Shown here piece after piece: positions 17,552 to 24,864 of a stretch of 64,000 bases of DNA (position 1 is the stretch's first letter; each line of letters begins with the position of its first letter). The position numbers were made by a program, and so were the translations under genes. The stretch comes from Allobosea sp035944375 (GTDB lineage: Bacteria > Pseudomonadota > Alphaproteobacteria > Rhizobiales > Beijerinckiaceae). The notes below the pieces were generated by a model. The model made no database searches and was not told the DNA's origin. It saw only the letters and a program-made list of their open reading frames with translations. The stretch lies in the NCBI RefSeq assembly GCF_035944375.1, contig NZ_DASZBE010000042.1, one strand, 5' to 3'.

Positions 17552-19246
17552 ATGCCGGCGCCGTCGATCTTCAATGCCCGTGACGAGGCCCGCGTCGATC
17601 CGCGCAACCTGCTCTCCTCGATCGGCGAGGTCGTCTACAGCTGGGACATCCAGAGCGACAGCCTGACCTGGGGCCCCAACGCGGCCGAGGTGCTGGGGGC
17701 GATTCCGGAGGCGGCGATGGCGCGGGGCCTCGGCTTCGCCGGCCTGGTCGAGCCCGGCAGCGGCCGCAGCCGCTATGACGCGGTGTTCTCCTCCGGCGGT
17801 CACGACGAGGGCGAGGGCGTGATCTACCGCACGCGCTATGCCGCCGAACTGGCCGGTCGCCGGATGTGGGTCGAGGATTCCGGCCGCTGGTTCGCCGGCA
17901 CGGACGGCCGGCCCGCCTGTGCCCGCGGCATGCTCCGGCTCGAGCGCCAGGTCCGCCCCGACGAGCTGCTCGGCCAGACCGGCGAGCTCGGTGACCGCTC
18001 GGCCCTGCTCGACCGGCTGGCCTCGGCGCTCTCCGAACATCTGCCGGCCGAGCGCAACGTCGTCATCCTCGTCGCGGCGATCGACGAACTGGCGCGGCTG
18101 AACGACGATTTCGGCCATGAGGCGACCGACGAGATCATCGCCGTGGTGCAGGAGCGGCTGCGCTCGGTGACGCGCCGGCGCGACTATCTGGTGCGCTATT
18201 CCGGCAACCGCTTCGCCATCCTGCTCACCGGCTGCCCGCTGAACCAGGTCGATGCCGCGGCCAGGCGCTTCGGCAAGGCCGTGGCGCAGGCTGCCATCGA
18301 GACCGCGCGCGGCATCGCGCTGGTGCGTCTGCGCGTCGGCGCGGCGATCGCGCCCGATCTGTCGAACCATGCCGGCGCGCTGCTCTCGGCGGCCGAGAAC
18401 GCGCTCGCCGGCGCCAAGGCCGGTTCTTCCGACACGGCCGTGATCGCCCGGCGGCAGGAGAGCCGCGAACGCACCGACAGCGCCAGCGGCTTCGACGTCA
18501 GCGCGCTGGCCGCGCTCAACGAGCGGCGGATCGAACTGGCGCTGCAGCCGGTCGTCAAGGCGACGTCACGCGAGGTCTCGTTCCACGAGGCGTTGCTGCG
18601 CGTCTCCTTCGGAAAGGACGGGTCCTTCTTCGCCACCGCCGAGCTGATCCCGATGCTGGAGCGGCGCGGTCTGGTGCGCCTGTTCGACCACCGCGTGCTG
18701 GAACTCGCCGTCGGCCTGCTGACGGAGGAGCCGTCGCTGTCGCTCTCGGTCAACGTCTCGCCGCGCTCGCTCTCCGATCCGGAGTGGCTGGACGCCTTCC
18801 TCGCCTGCACCAGCGGCGCGCGCGGCGTCGCCGAGCGGCTGATCGTCGAGATCACCGAGACCGCCACGATCGACAACCCGACTCGCGTCGCGCGGCTGCT
18901 CGGCCAGATCAAGGAGCGCGGGTCACGCGTCGCGATCGACGATTTCGGTGCGGGCCACACCTCGCTGCGGCATCTGCGCGCCTTCCCGATCGACGTGCTC
19001 AAGATCGACGGCACCTTCACGCAGAACCTGCGCCGCTCGACCGACGATCGCTTCTATGTCCGCACGCTGATCGATCTCGCCCGCCATCTCGGCGTCGACA
19101 CGGTGGCGGAGTGGGTCGACGACGAAATGCAGGCGCGGTTGCTCGCCGACTGGGGCGTCACCTATCTGCAGGGCCATCTGGTCGGGAAGGCGGAGCTGCG
19201 GCGGCCGTCTGCGGGCGCGCGCACCGAGACGCGAGCGGCCGGCTGA
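17552..19246 (+). CDS. EAL-domain cyclic-di-GMP phosphodiesterase with degenerate GGDEF
   Basis: A 564-residue cytosolic signalling protein. Residues 25-135 look like a PAS-type sensor (VVYSWDIQSDSLTWGPNAAEVLG). Residues 150-300 are a GGDEF-like domain whose active site reads SGNRF (217-221), so it is unlikely to make c-di-GMP. The C-terminal EAL domain keeps EALLR at 346-350, the SVNVSPRSL asparagine, EITETA, and DDFGAG...LKIDG, so it should hydrolyse c-di-GMP. The degenerate GGDEF may bind GTP as an allosteric switch, as known for some relatives. The ATG at 17552 is preferred over a GTG at 17504. Confidence 0.92.
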   Translation: MPAPSIFNARDEARVDPRNLLSSIGEVVYSWDIQSDSLTWGPNAAEVLGAIPEAAMARGLGFAGLVEPGSGRSRYDAVFSSGGHDEGEGVIYRTRYAAELAGRRMWVEDSGRWFAGTDGRPACARGMLRLERQVRPDELLGQTGELGDRSALLDRLASALSEHLPAERNVVILVAAIDELARLNDDFGHEATDEIIAVVQERLRSVTRRRDYLVRYSGNRFAILLTGCPLNQVDAAARRFGKAVAQAAIETARGIALVRLRVGAAIAPDLSNHAGALLSAAENALAGAKAGSSDTAVIARRQESRERTDSASGFDVSALAALNERRIELALQPVVKATSREVSFHEALLRVSFGKDGSFFATAELIPMLERRGLVRLFDHRVLELAVGLLTEEPSLSLSVNVSPRSLSDPEWLDAFLACTSGARGVAERLIVEITETATIDNPTRVARLLGQIKERGSRVAIDDFGAGHTSLRHLRAFPIDVLKIDGTFTQNLRRSTDDRFYVRTLIDLARHLGVDTVAEWVDDEMQARLLADWGVTYLQGHLVGKAELRRPSAGARTETRAAG

Positions 19247-19285
19247 GGCGGGCGGAACGGCCCTGGGGCCGCCCCGCCCCCGCGC

Positions 19286-19882
19286 TCACTTCGTCTTGGC
19301 GAGCTTGTCGAGCCGGTCGCGCATCTCGCTCAGCTCGCGCTTGAGGTCGCCGAGATCGTCGCCCTTGGCGGCGCCGGCGGCGGCGTTCTCCTCCTGCGCC
19401 TTGGCGGCGGCCGCGGCGGCGAAGGGATTGAACATCCGGAAGGCCTCGGTGAAGATCGCCATGTTGGCGCGCGTCTGGGCCTGCAGCGCGTCCATGGCGC
19501 CGCCGCCGAGCGCCCCGCCCGAGAAGGCCTTGGTCATCTGCTCGCGGAACTGGCCCTGGTCCTTGGTCAGGCTGTCCATCGAGAATTCGAGATAGCGCGG
19601 CACCAGGGCCTGCATGCTGTCGCCGTAGAAGCGGATGAGCTGGCGCAGGAAGGCGATCGGCAGCAGGTTCTGCCCGTCCTTGGATTCCTCGTCGAAGATG
19701 ATCTGCGCCAGGACCGAGCGGGTGATGTCCTCGCCGGACTTCGCGTCATAGACGACGAAATCCTCGCCGCCGCGGACGAGGCCTGCCAGATCCTCCAGCG
19801 TCACGTAAGAACTCGTACCGGTGTGGTAGAGACGGCGGTTGGCGTATTTCTTGATGACGGTCGGTTCTTTGTCGCTGGCCAT
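19286..19882 (-). CDS. phaR: Polyhydroxyalkanoate synthesis repressor PhaR
   Basis: A 198-residue DNA-binding protein. The N-terminal PHB/PHA accumulation regulator domain is unmistakable (IKKYANRRLYHTGTSSYVTL, then FVVYDAKSGEDITRSVLAQI). The C-terminal part is helical and ends in a coiled coil (LKRELSEMRDRLDKL). In related bacteria PhaR binds both nascent PHB granules and phasin/pha promoters, releasing repression when polymer forms. It is divergent from phaA across 311 nt, so it may control phaA as well as itself. Confidence 0.96.
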   Translation of the reverse strand: MASDKEPTVIKKYANRRLYHTGTSSYVTLEDLAGLVRGGEDFVVYDAKSGEDITRSVLAQIIFDEESKDGQNLLPIAFLRQLIRFYGDSMQALVPRYLEFSMDSLTKDQGQFREQMTKAFSGGALGGGAMDALQAQTRANMAIFTEAFRMFNPFAAAAAAKAQEENAAAGAAKGDDLGDLKRELSEMRDRLDKLAKTK

Positions 19883-20193
19883 CAGAATCCTGCATCACGT
19901 TGGCCCGAACCCCGGCGCGAAGATCGCGCGACGGCCGGACTGACGGTCTTCCCGGAGCGATGGTAGCCGCTGCGGCGCCCGTCGCAAGTTTTTTGAGCGC
20001 CGGCCCGGAAATGGCGATCACAGCATGGGCGATGCGGCATGTCTTTGCGGCATCTCAAGGATCGGCTGCCGCAAGTTTGCGCGCGACCATCTCTTTCGGC
20101 TGACTTGACGGCGGCGCGGCGGGCTTCGAAGGTGCCCCTCGAACAGGCGCCCGGCGGGCCCGGACGTCGCACAACCAGCTGAGGAATTCCCCC
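19883..20193. promoter_or_regulatory. phaR-phaA divergent regulatory gap
   Basis: A 311-nt gap that must hold the promoters of both divergent genes. TGCGGCAT occurs twice in direct orientation (20033-20040 and 20046-20053), and CTGCCGCAAGTTTGCG follows at about 20066. TGC/GCA-containing sites are typical of PhaR operators in other proteobacteria, so this is a reasonable operator candidate, but it is unproven. Confidence 0.35.
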
Positions 20194-21372
20194 ATGGCCG
20201 ATACGGACATCGTGATCGTCAGCGCGGCGCGCACAGCGGTCGGCGCCTTCAACGGCGCCTTCGCCAATACGCCCGCCCATGAACTCGGCGCGGCCGCCAT
20301 CAAGGAGGCCCTGGCCCGCGCCAAGGTCGATCCCGCCGATGTCGACGAGGTCATCATGGGCCAGATCCTGACCGCCGGTCAGGGCCAGAACCCGGCCCGC
20401 CAGGCCGCGATGATCGCGGGCATCCCGCAGGAGAAGACCGCCTGGGGCCTCAACCAGCTCTGCGGCTCCGGCCTGCGCACGGTCGCCATCGGCCTGCAGC
20501 AGATCGCCAATGGCGATGCCGACATCATCGTCGCCGGCGGGCAGGAATCGATGTCGATGGCGCAGCACGCCGCGCATCTGCGCTCCGGCACCAAGATGGG
20601 CGATTTGAAGTTCACCGACACGATGATCAAGGACGGCCTCTGGGACGCCTTCCACGGCTATCATATGGGCACCACCGCCGAGAACGTCGCGACCAAGTGG
20701 CAGATCACCCGCGAGGAGCAGGATGCCTTCGCCGTCGCCTCGCAGAACAAGGCCGAGGCCGCGCAGAAGGCCGGCAAGTTCAAGGACGAGATCGTTCCCT
20801 TCACCGTCTCGACCCGCAAGGGCGACATCGTCGTCGATACCGACGAGTATCCGCGCCACGGCGCGACGATCGAGGCCATGGCCAAGCTCAAGCCCGCCTT
20901 TTCGAAGGACGGCACCGTCACGGCCGGCAACGCGTCCGGCATCAATGACGGCGCGGCGGCTCTCGTGATCATGTCGGCGAAGGAGGCCGCCAAGCGCGGG
21001 CTGACGCCGCTGGCGCGCATCGCCTCCTGGGCGACGGCGGGCGTCGATCCGGCGATCATGGGCTCGGGCCCGATCCCGGCGACGCGCAAGGCGCTGGAAA
21101 AGGCCGGCTGGTCTGTCTCCGATCTCGATCTCGTCGAGGCCAACGAGGCCTTCGCGGCGCAGGCGCTGGCGGTCAACAAGGACCTCGGCTGGAACCCCGA
21201 CATCGTCAACGTCAATGGCGGCGCGATCGCGATCGGCCATCCGATCGGCGCCTCGGGCGCCCGCGTGCTGGTCACGCTGGTGCACGAGATGATCAAGCGC
21301 GACGCCAAGAAGGGCCTCGCCACGCTCTGCATCGGCGGCGGCATGGGCGTCGCCATGGCGCTGGAGCGCTGA
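20194..21372 (+). CDS. phaA: Acetyl-CoA C-acetyltransferase (beta-ketothiolase)
   Basis: A 392-residue thiolase. The acylation cysteine is in GLNQLCGSGLRTV, and the C-terminal catalytic His and Cys are in NVNGGAIAIGHPIGASGAR and LCIGGGMG. It condenses two acetyl-CoA to acetoacetyl-CoA, the first step of PHB synthesis, in the cytosol. The ATG at 20194 has a GAGGAA site. Upstream is divergent phaR, and downstream are a DUF1737 gene and phaB, making a compact PHB precursor locus. The polymerase phaC is not in the window. Confidence 0.96.
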   Translation: MADTDIVIVSAARTAVGAFNGAFANTPAHELGAAAIKEALARAKVDPADVDEVIMGQILTAGQGQNPARQAAMIAGIPQEKTAWGLNQLCGSGLRTVAIGLQQIANGDADIIVAGGQESMSMAQHAAHLRSGTKMGDLKFTDTMIKDGLWDAFHGYHMGTTAENVATKWQITREEQDAFAVASQNKAEAAQKAGKFKDEIVPFTVSTRKGDIVVDTDEYPRHGATIEAMAKLKPAFSKDGTVTAGNASGINDGAAALVIMSAKEAAKRGLTPLARIASWATAGVDPAIMGSGPIPATRKALEKAGWSVSDLDLVEANEAFAAQALAVNKDLGWNPDIVNVNGGAIAIGHPIGASGARVLVTLVHEMIKRDAKKGLATLCIGGGMGVAMALER

Positions 21373-21379
21373 GATCGGG

Positions 21380-21595
21380 ATGGCGCGCCAGACGACGCTC
21401 TACCGCTACCTGACCGGGCCCGACGACGCCGCCTTCTGTCATCGGGTCTCGGAGGCGCTGAGCCGGGGCTGGACGCTCTACGGGCATCCGACCCTGACCT
21501 TTGATGCAGCGCAAGGTCGCGTCGTCTGCGGCCAGGCCATCATCAAGGACATCGAGGGCGCCTATGCGCCCGATCTGAAGCTGTCGGAACAATAG
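21380..21595 (+). CDS. DUF1737 domain-containing small protein
   Basis: A 71-residue protein that matches the DUF1737 pattern: YRYLTGPDDAAFCHRVSEAL, then a GW-LYG-P core and CGQAIIKDIEGAY. Function unknown. It begins 7 nt after the phaA stop, so it is almost certainly co-transcribed and probably translationally coupled with phaA. phaB follows after 95 nt. DUF1737 proteins are scattered in proteobacteria and are not part of the usual pha set, so its place here is worth noting. Confidence 0.88.
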   Translation: MARQTTLYRYLTGPDDAAFCHRVSEALSRGWTLYGHPTLTFDAAQGRVVCGQAIIKDIEGAYAPDLKLSEQ

Positions 21596-21690
21596 ATCGC
21601 CGCGCATCCGTCCGGACGCGATCACGGGGATCTATCACGGTGAAATGCTAACGCGCGGCGCCCACGCCGCCATCTGGAGGGGATGAGGTC

Positions 21691-22413
21691 ATGACGAAGG
21701 TTGCGTTGGTCACGGGCGGAACGCGCGGCATCGGGGCGGCGATCAGCCGGGCCCTGCAGGAGGCCGGCCACAAGGTCGCCGCCAGCTATGCCGGCAATGA
21801 CGAGGCAGCCGCCAAATTCCAGGCCGAAACCAATATCCCGGTGTTCAAATGGGATGTCGGCGACTACGACGCCTGCGCGGCGGGCATCGCCAAGGTCGAG
21901 GCCGACATCGGGCCGATCGACATCCTCGTCAACAATGCCGGCATCACCCGCGACGGCTTCTTCCACAAGATGACGCGGGAGCAGTGGTCGGATGTGATCC
22001 GCACCAATCTCGACTCGCTGTTCAACATGACGCGCCCGGTGATCGAGGGCATGCGCGCCCGCTCTTTCGGCCGCATCATCGTGATCTCCTCGATCAACGG
22101 CCAGAAGGGCCAGATGGGGCAGGTCAACTACTCCGCCGCCAAGGCCGGCGACATCGGCTTCGTCAAGGCGCTGGCGCAGGAGAACGCCAACAAGGGCATC
22201 ACCGTCAACGCGATCACGCCGGGCTATATCGGCACCGACATGGTCGCCGCGATGCCGGAAGCCGCCCTTCAGCGGGTGATCGCCGGCATCCCCGTCGGCC
22301 GTCTGGGCAAGCCGGAGGAGATCGCCGCGATGGTGGTCTTCCTCGCCTCCGAGCAGGGCGCCTTCGCGACGGGCGCGACCTTCGCGGTCAATGGCGGGCA
22401 GTACATGGCGTGA
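21691..22413 (+). CDS. phaB: Acetoacetyl-CoA reductase
   Basis: A 240-residue short-chain dehydrogenase that reduces acetoacetyl-CoA to (R)-3-hydroxybutyryl-CoA with NADPH. The cofactor loop TGGTRGIGAAIS, the NNAG strand motif (LVNNAGITRDGF), the active-site Ser (SSINGQKGQMGQVNYSAAKAG gives the YxxxK pair) and the PGYIGTDM segment all match PhaB. The start has a GGAGGGGATGAGG ribosome site. It completes the two-step precursor pathway with phaA. It is followed by a family B repeat and a convergent exporter gene. Confidence 0.95.
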   Translation: MTKVALVTGGTRGIGAAISRALQEAGHKVAASYAGNDEAAAKFQAETNIPVFKWDVGDYDACAAGIAKVEADIGPIDILVNNAGITRDGFFHKMTREQWSDVIRTNLDSLFNMTRPVIEGMRARSFGRIIVISSINGQKGQMGQVNYSAAKAGDIGFVKALAQENANKGITVNAITPGYIGTDMVAAMPEAALQRVIAGIPVGRLGKPEEIAAMVVFLASEQGAFATGATFAVNGGQYMA

Positions 22414-22424
22414 GAGGCTGGCTC

Positions 22425-22523
22425 GTCATTCCCGGGACGCCGCAGTGCGGCGACCCGGGAATCTCGTGCCGGTGAGGAACGCGCTGCCTGAGAAAGATGC
22501 TCGGGTCGCGCCCGAGCATGACG
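22425..22523. repeat. Family B palindromic repeat pair
   Basis: Opens with GTCATTCCCGGGACGC and closes with GGTCGCGCCCGAGCATGAC. It lies between the convergent phaB and MFS genes, where it could also act as a bidirectional terminator. Confidence 0.75.
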
Positions 22524-22530
22524 TGGGCGC

Positions 22531-23724
22531 CTACCCCCGCCGCGATTTCGGCAGCAGGAAGGTGAGCAGCCCCAGCGCCGGCAGCCAGGCGGTGATGCGG
22601 AAGACCTCGACGATGCCGATCTTGTCGGCCAGCGCGCCGAGCACGGCGGCCGCGATGCCGGCCAGCCCGAAGGAGAGCCCGTAGAACAGGCCCCCGACCA
22701 GCCCGACGCGGTGGGGCACGAGGTCGATGGCGTAAATCAGGATCGCCGAGAAGGCGCTCGCCATCACGAAGCTGATGATCACGCTGAGCACGCCGGTCCA
22801 GAACAGGTCGGCATGGGGCAACAGCAGTGCGAAGGGCAGCGAGCCGACGATGGACAGCCAGATCACCCGGTCGCGGCCGATGCGGTCTCCCACCATGCCG
22901 CCGATGATGACGCCGAAGGTGGAAACCAGCAGATAGAGGAACAGCATGATCTGCGAGAGCTGCACCGTCACCTCGAAGCGCGTCATCAGATAGAAGGTGT
23001 AATAGGAGGTGAAGGCGGCGTTGTAGCCGTTCTTCGAGACCAAGAGCAGGATCAGGATCGTCATCGCGAAGAGCACGCGGCCGCGCGAGAGGCCGTGCGC
23101 GGCGGTCTCGTCACCCTGGCCCTTGGGCTGGGCGCGGCGGAAGGCGCTGTAGCGCGAGGCGGTCCAGGACATCAGGACCATTGCGACGAGCACGACGATC
23201 GAGAACCAGGCCAGGCTCGACTGGCCGCGCGGGACGACAATCGCCGCCGCCAGCAGCGGGCCGATGGCGTATCCGGCATGGCCGCCGACCTGGAACAGGC
23301 CCTGCGCCAGGCCCTGGCGGCCGGCGGCGGCGTGGCGCGCCATGCGCGTCGCCTCCGGATGGAACACCGCCGAGCCGAGCCCGACCAGCGCGGCCGACAG
23401 CAGCACCAGCGGATAGCTTGTCGCGAAGGCGAGCGTCATCAGCCCCAGCAACGTCGCGCCCATGCCGGCGACCATCGCATAGGGCCAGGGGCGCTTGTCG
23501 GTCAGCCAGCCGAGCAGGGGCTGCAGCAGCGACGACGTCACCTGGAAGGCCAGCGTGATCAGGCCGATCTGGCCGAAATCGAGCTGGAAGTTCTCCTTGA
23601 TCAGCGGGTAGAGCGCCGGGATCATCGACTGAAGCAGGTCGTTCAGCAGATGCGCCGCGCTGAGCGCGACGAGGATCGGGATCAGAGGGCGGCGCTCGGT
23701 GGCCGGCAGGGCGAGTGTGGTCAT
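22531..23724 (-). CDS. MFS transporter, fosmidomycin-resistance (Fsr) type
   Basis: A 397-residue inner-membrane protein with twelve predicted helices. The N-terminus (SAAHLLNDLLQSMIPALYPL) and the first loop (FQVTSSLLQPLLGWLTDKR) are typical of the Fsr group of the major facilitator superfamily. Fsr homologues export fosmidomycin and some other drugs; the native substrate is unknown. It is divergent from an EamA exporter whose start lies 190 nt away. No regulator is adjacent. Confidence 0.9.
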   Translation of the reverse strand: MTTLALPATERRPLIPILVALSAAHLLNDLLQSMIPALYPLIKENFQLDFGQIGLITLAFQVTSSLLQPLLGWLTDKRPWPYAMVAGMGATLLGLMTLAFATSYPLVLLSAALVGLGSAVFHPEATRMARHAAAGRQGLAQGLFQVGGHAGYAIGPLLAAAIVVPRGQSSLAWFSIVVLVAMVLMSWTASRYSAFRRAQPKGQGDETAAHGLSRGRVLFAMTILILLLVSKNGYNAAFTSYYTFYLMTRFEVTVQLSQIMLFLYLLVSTFGVIIGGMVGDRIGRDRVIWLSIVGSLPFALLLPHADLFWTGVLSVIISFVMASAFSAILIYAIDLVPHRVGLVGGLFYGLSFGLAGIAAAVLGALADKIGIVEVFRITAWLPALGLLTFLLPKSRRG

Positions 23725-23914
23725 GGGTCCGACGCTTGATCCTTCGCCGCCTCGTGGTCAATGGCGGCGATCCGGCGTCGGGGTCATGGCGCCTATGGCG
23801 CGAGCGCCATGCTGCGACGCAATGAGGGTGCATCTGCCTGCCGACCGCGGCTCTCGGCTTTCCGCGGCTCGCCTGCTATCGACGCCGCAACCGTGCTCCA
23901 GCCCCGCCTCGCCC

Positions 23915-24778
23915 ATGACCTCCCGCACCGCCACCCTCATCGGCGCCCTCGCCATCCTGCTCTGGTCGACGCTCGCGCTGTTCACGGCGATGAGCGGGCG
24001 GGTGCCGCCGTTCCAGCTCGTCGGCATGACCTTCGTGATCGGCGGGCTCTTGATCCTCGCCATCGCCGCGGCGCGCGGGCAGCTCTCGCGCATTCGCCCG
24101 ACGCCGGCCTCCTTCGCACTGGGGCTCTATGGCCCGTTCGGCGACACGGCCTTGTACTACGCGGCGGTGAAGACCGCGCCGGCCGCCGAGGCGAACCTGA
24201 TCCACTATCTTTGGCCGCTGCTGATCGTGCTGTTTGCGGCTCTTTTACCGGGCGGGCGGCTGCGGCCGCGACACCTGGTCGGCGCGCTGATCGGGCTGGC
24301 CGCGACCGCGCTGCTGGTCTCGGGCGGGCTCGGGGCCGGGCAGGGGCTGGCGCTCGGGCATATCCTGGCGGCGCTCGGCGCCTTCGTCTGGGCGAGCTAT
24401 TCGGTGGTCTCGCGCCGCTTCGCTGCCGTGCCCTCGGAGAGCCTGTGCATCACCATGCTCGGCTGCGCCGTGCCGGCCTTCGCCTGCCATTTCGCCTTCG
24501 AGGCGACGCTGTGGACGCTGACGGCGGTCGAATGGGCCGGCGTGCTGGGCTTAGGCCTCGGCTCGATCGGCCTCGCCTTCGTGGTCTGGGACATCGGCAT
24601 GAAGCAGGGCGATGTCGCGCTGCTCGGCGTCGCCTCCTATGCCGCCCCGGTGCTCTCGACGATCATCCTCGTGCTGGCGGGCTACGCCCAGCCGAGCTGG
24701 CTGCTCGCGGTGTCCTGCGTGCTGATCGTGGTCGGGGCGGTGGTGGCGAGCTACGCGCCTCGTCATGGTCGGCCTTGA
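23915..24778 (+). CDS. DMT-family (EamA) transporter, aromatic amino acid exporter YddG-like
   Basis: A 287-residue protein with about ten helices in two EamA repeats. The N-terminus (ATLIGALAILLWSTLALFTA) and the LYGPFGDTALYYAAVKTAPA segment resemble the YddG group, which exports aromatic amino acids. The substrate assignment rests on that resemblance alone. The ATG at 23915 is chosen because it starts just before the first helix. A palindromic repeat with a 10-bp hairpin follows. Confidence 0.87.
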   Translation: MTSRTATLIGALAILLWSTLALFTAMSGRVPPFQLVGMTFVIGGLLILAIAAARGQLSRIRPTPASFALGLYGPFGDTALYYAAVKTAPAAEANLIHYLWPLLIVLFAALLPGGRLRPRHLVGALIGLAATALLVSGGLGAGQGLALGHILAALGAFVWASYSVVSRRFAAVPSESLCITMLGCAVPAFACHFAFEATLWTLTAVEWAGVLGLGLGSIGLAFVVWDIGMKQGDVALLGVASYAAPVLSTIILVLAGYAQPSWLLAVSCVLIVVGAVVASYAPRHGRP

Positions 24779-24800
24779 GCCGACCATCTCCTGCAGGAGA

Positions 24801-24864
24801 TCCTCGGGTCTACGCTGCGCTCCGCCCGAGGATGACGGTTCGTCGCCTCCGGCTACGAACCGTC
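24801..24864. repeat. Family B half unit plus inverted repeat
   Basis: A half unit (TCCTCGGGTCTACG... CCGCCCGAGGATGACG) is joined to a perfect 10-bp inverted repeat GACGGTTCGT / ACGAACCGTC (24834-24864) with an 11-nt loop. The right arm overlaps the stop of the TIGR02302 gene. It could serve as a two-way terminator for the converging genes, though there is no T tract. Confidence 0.6.
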
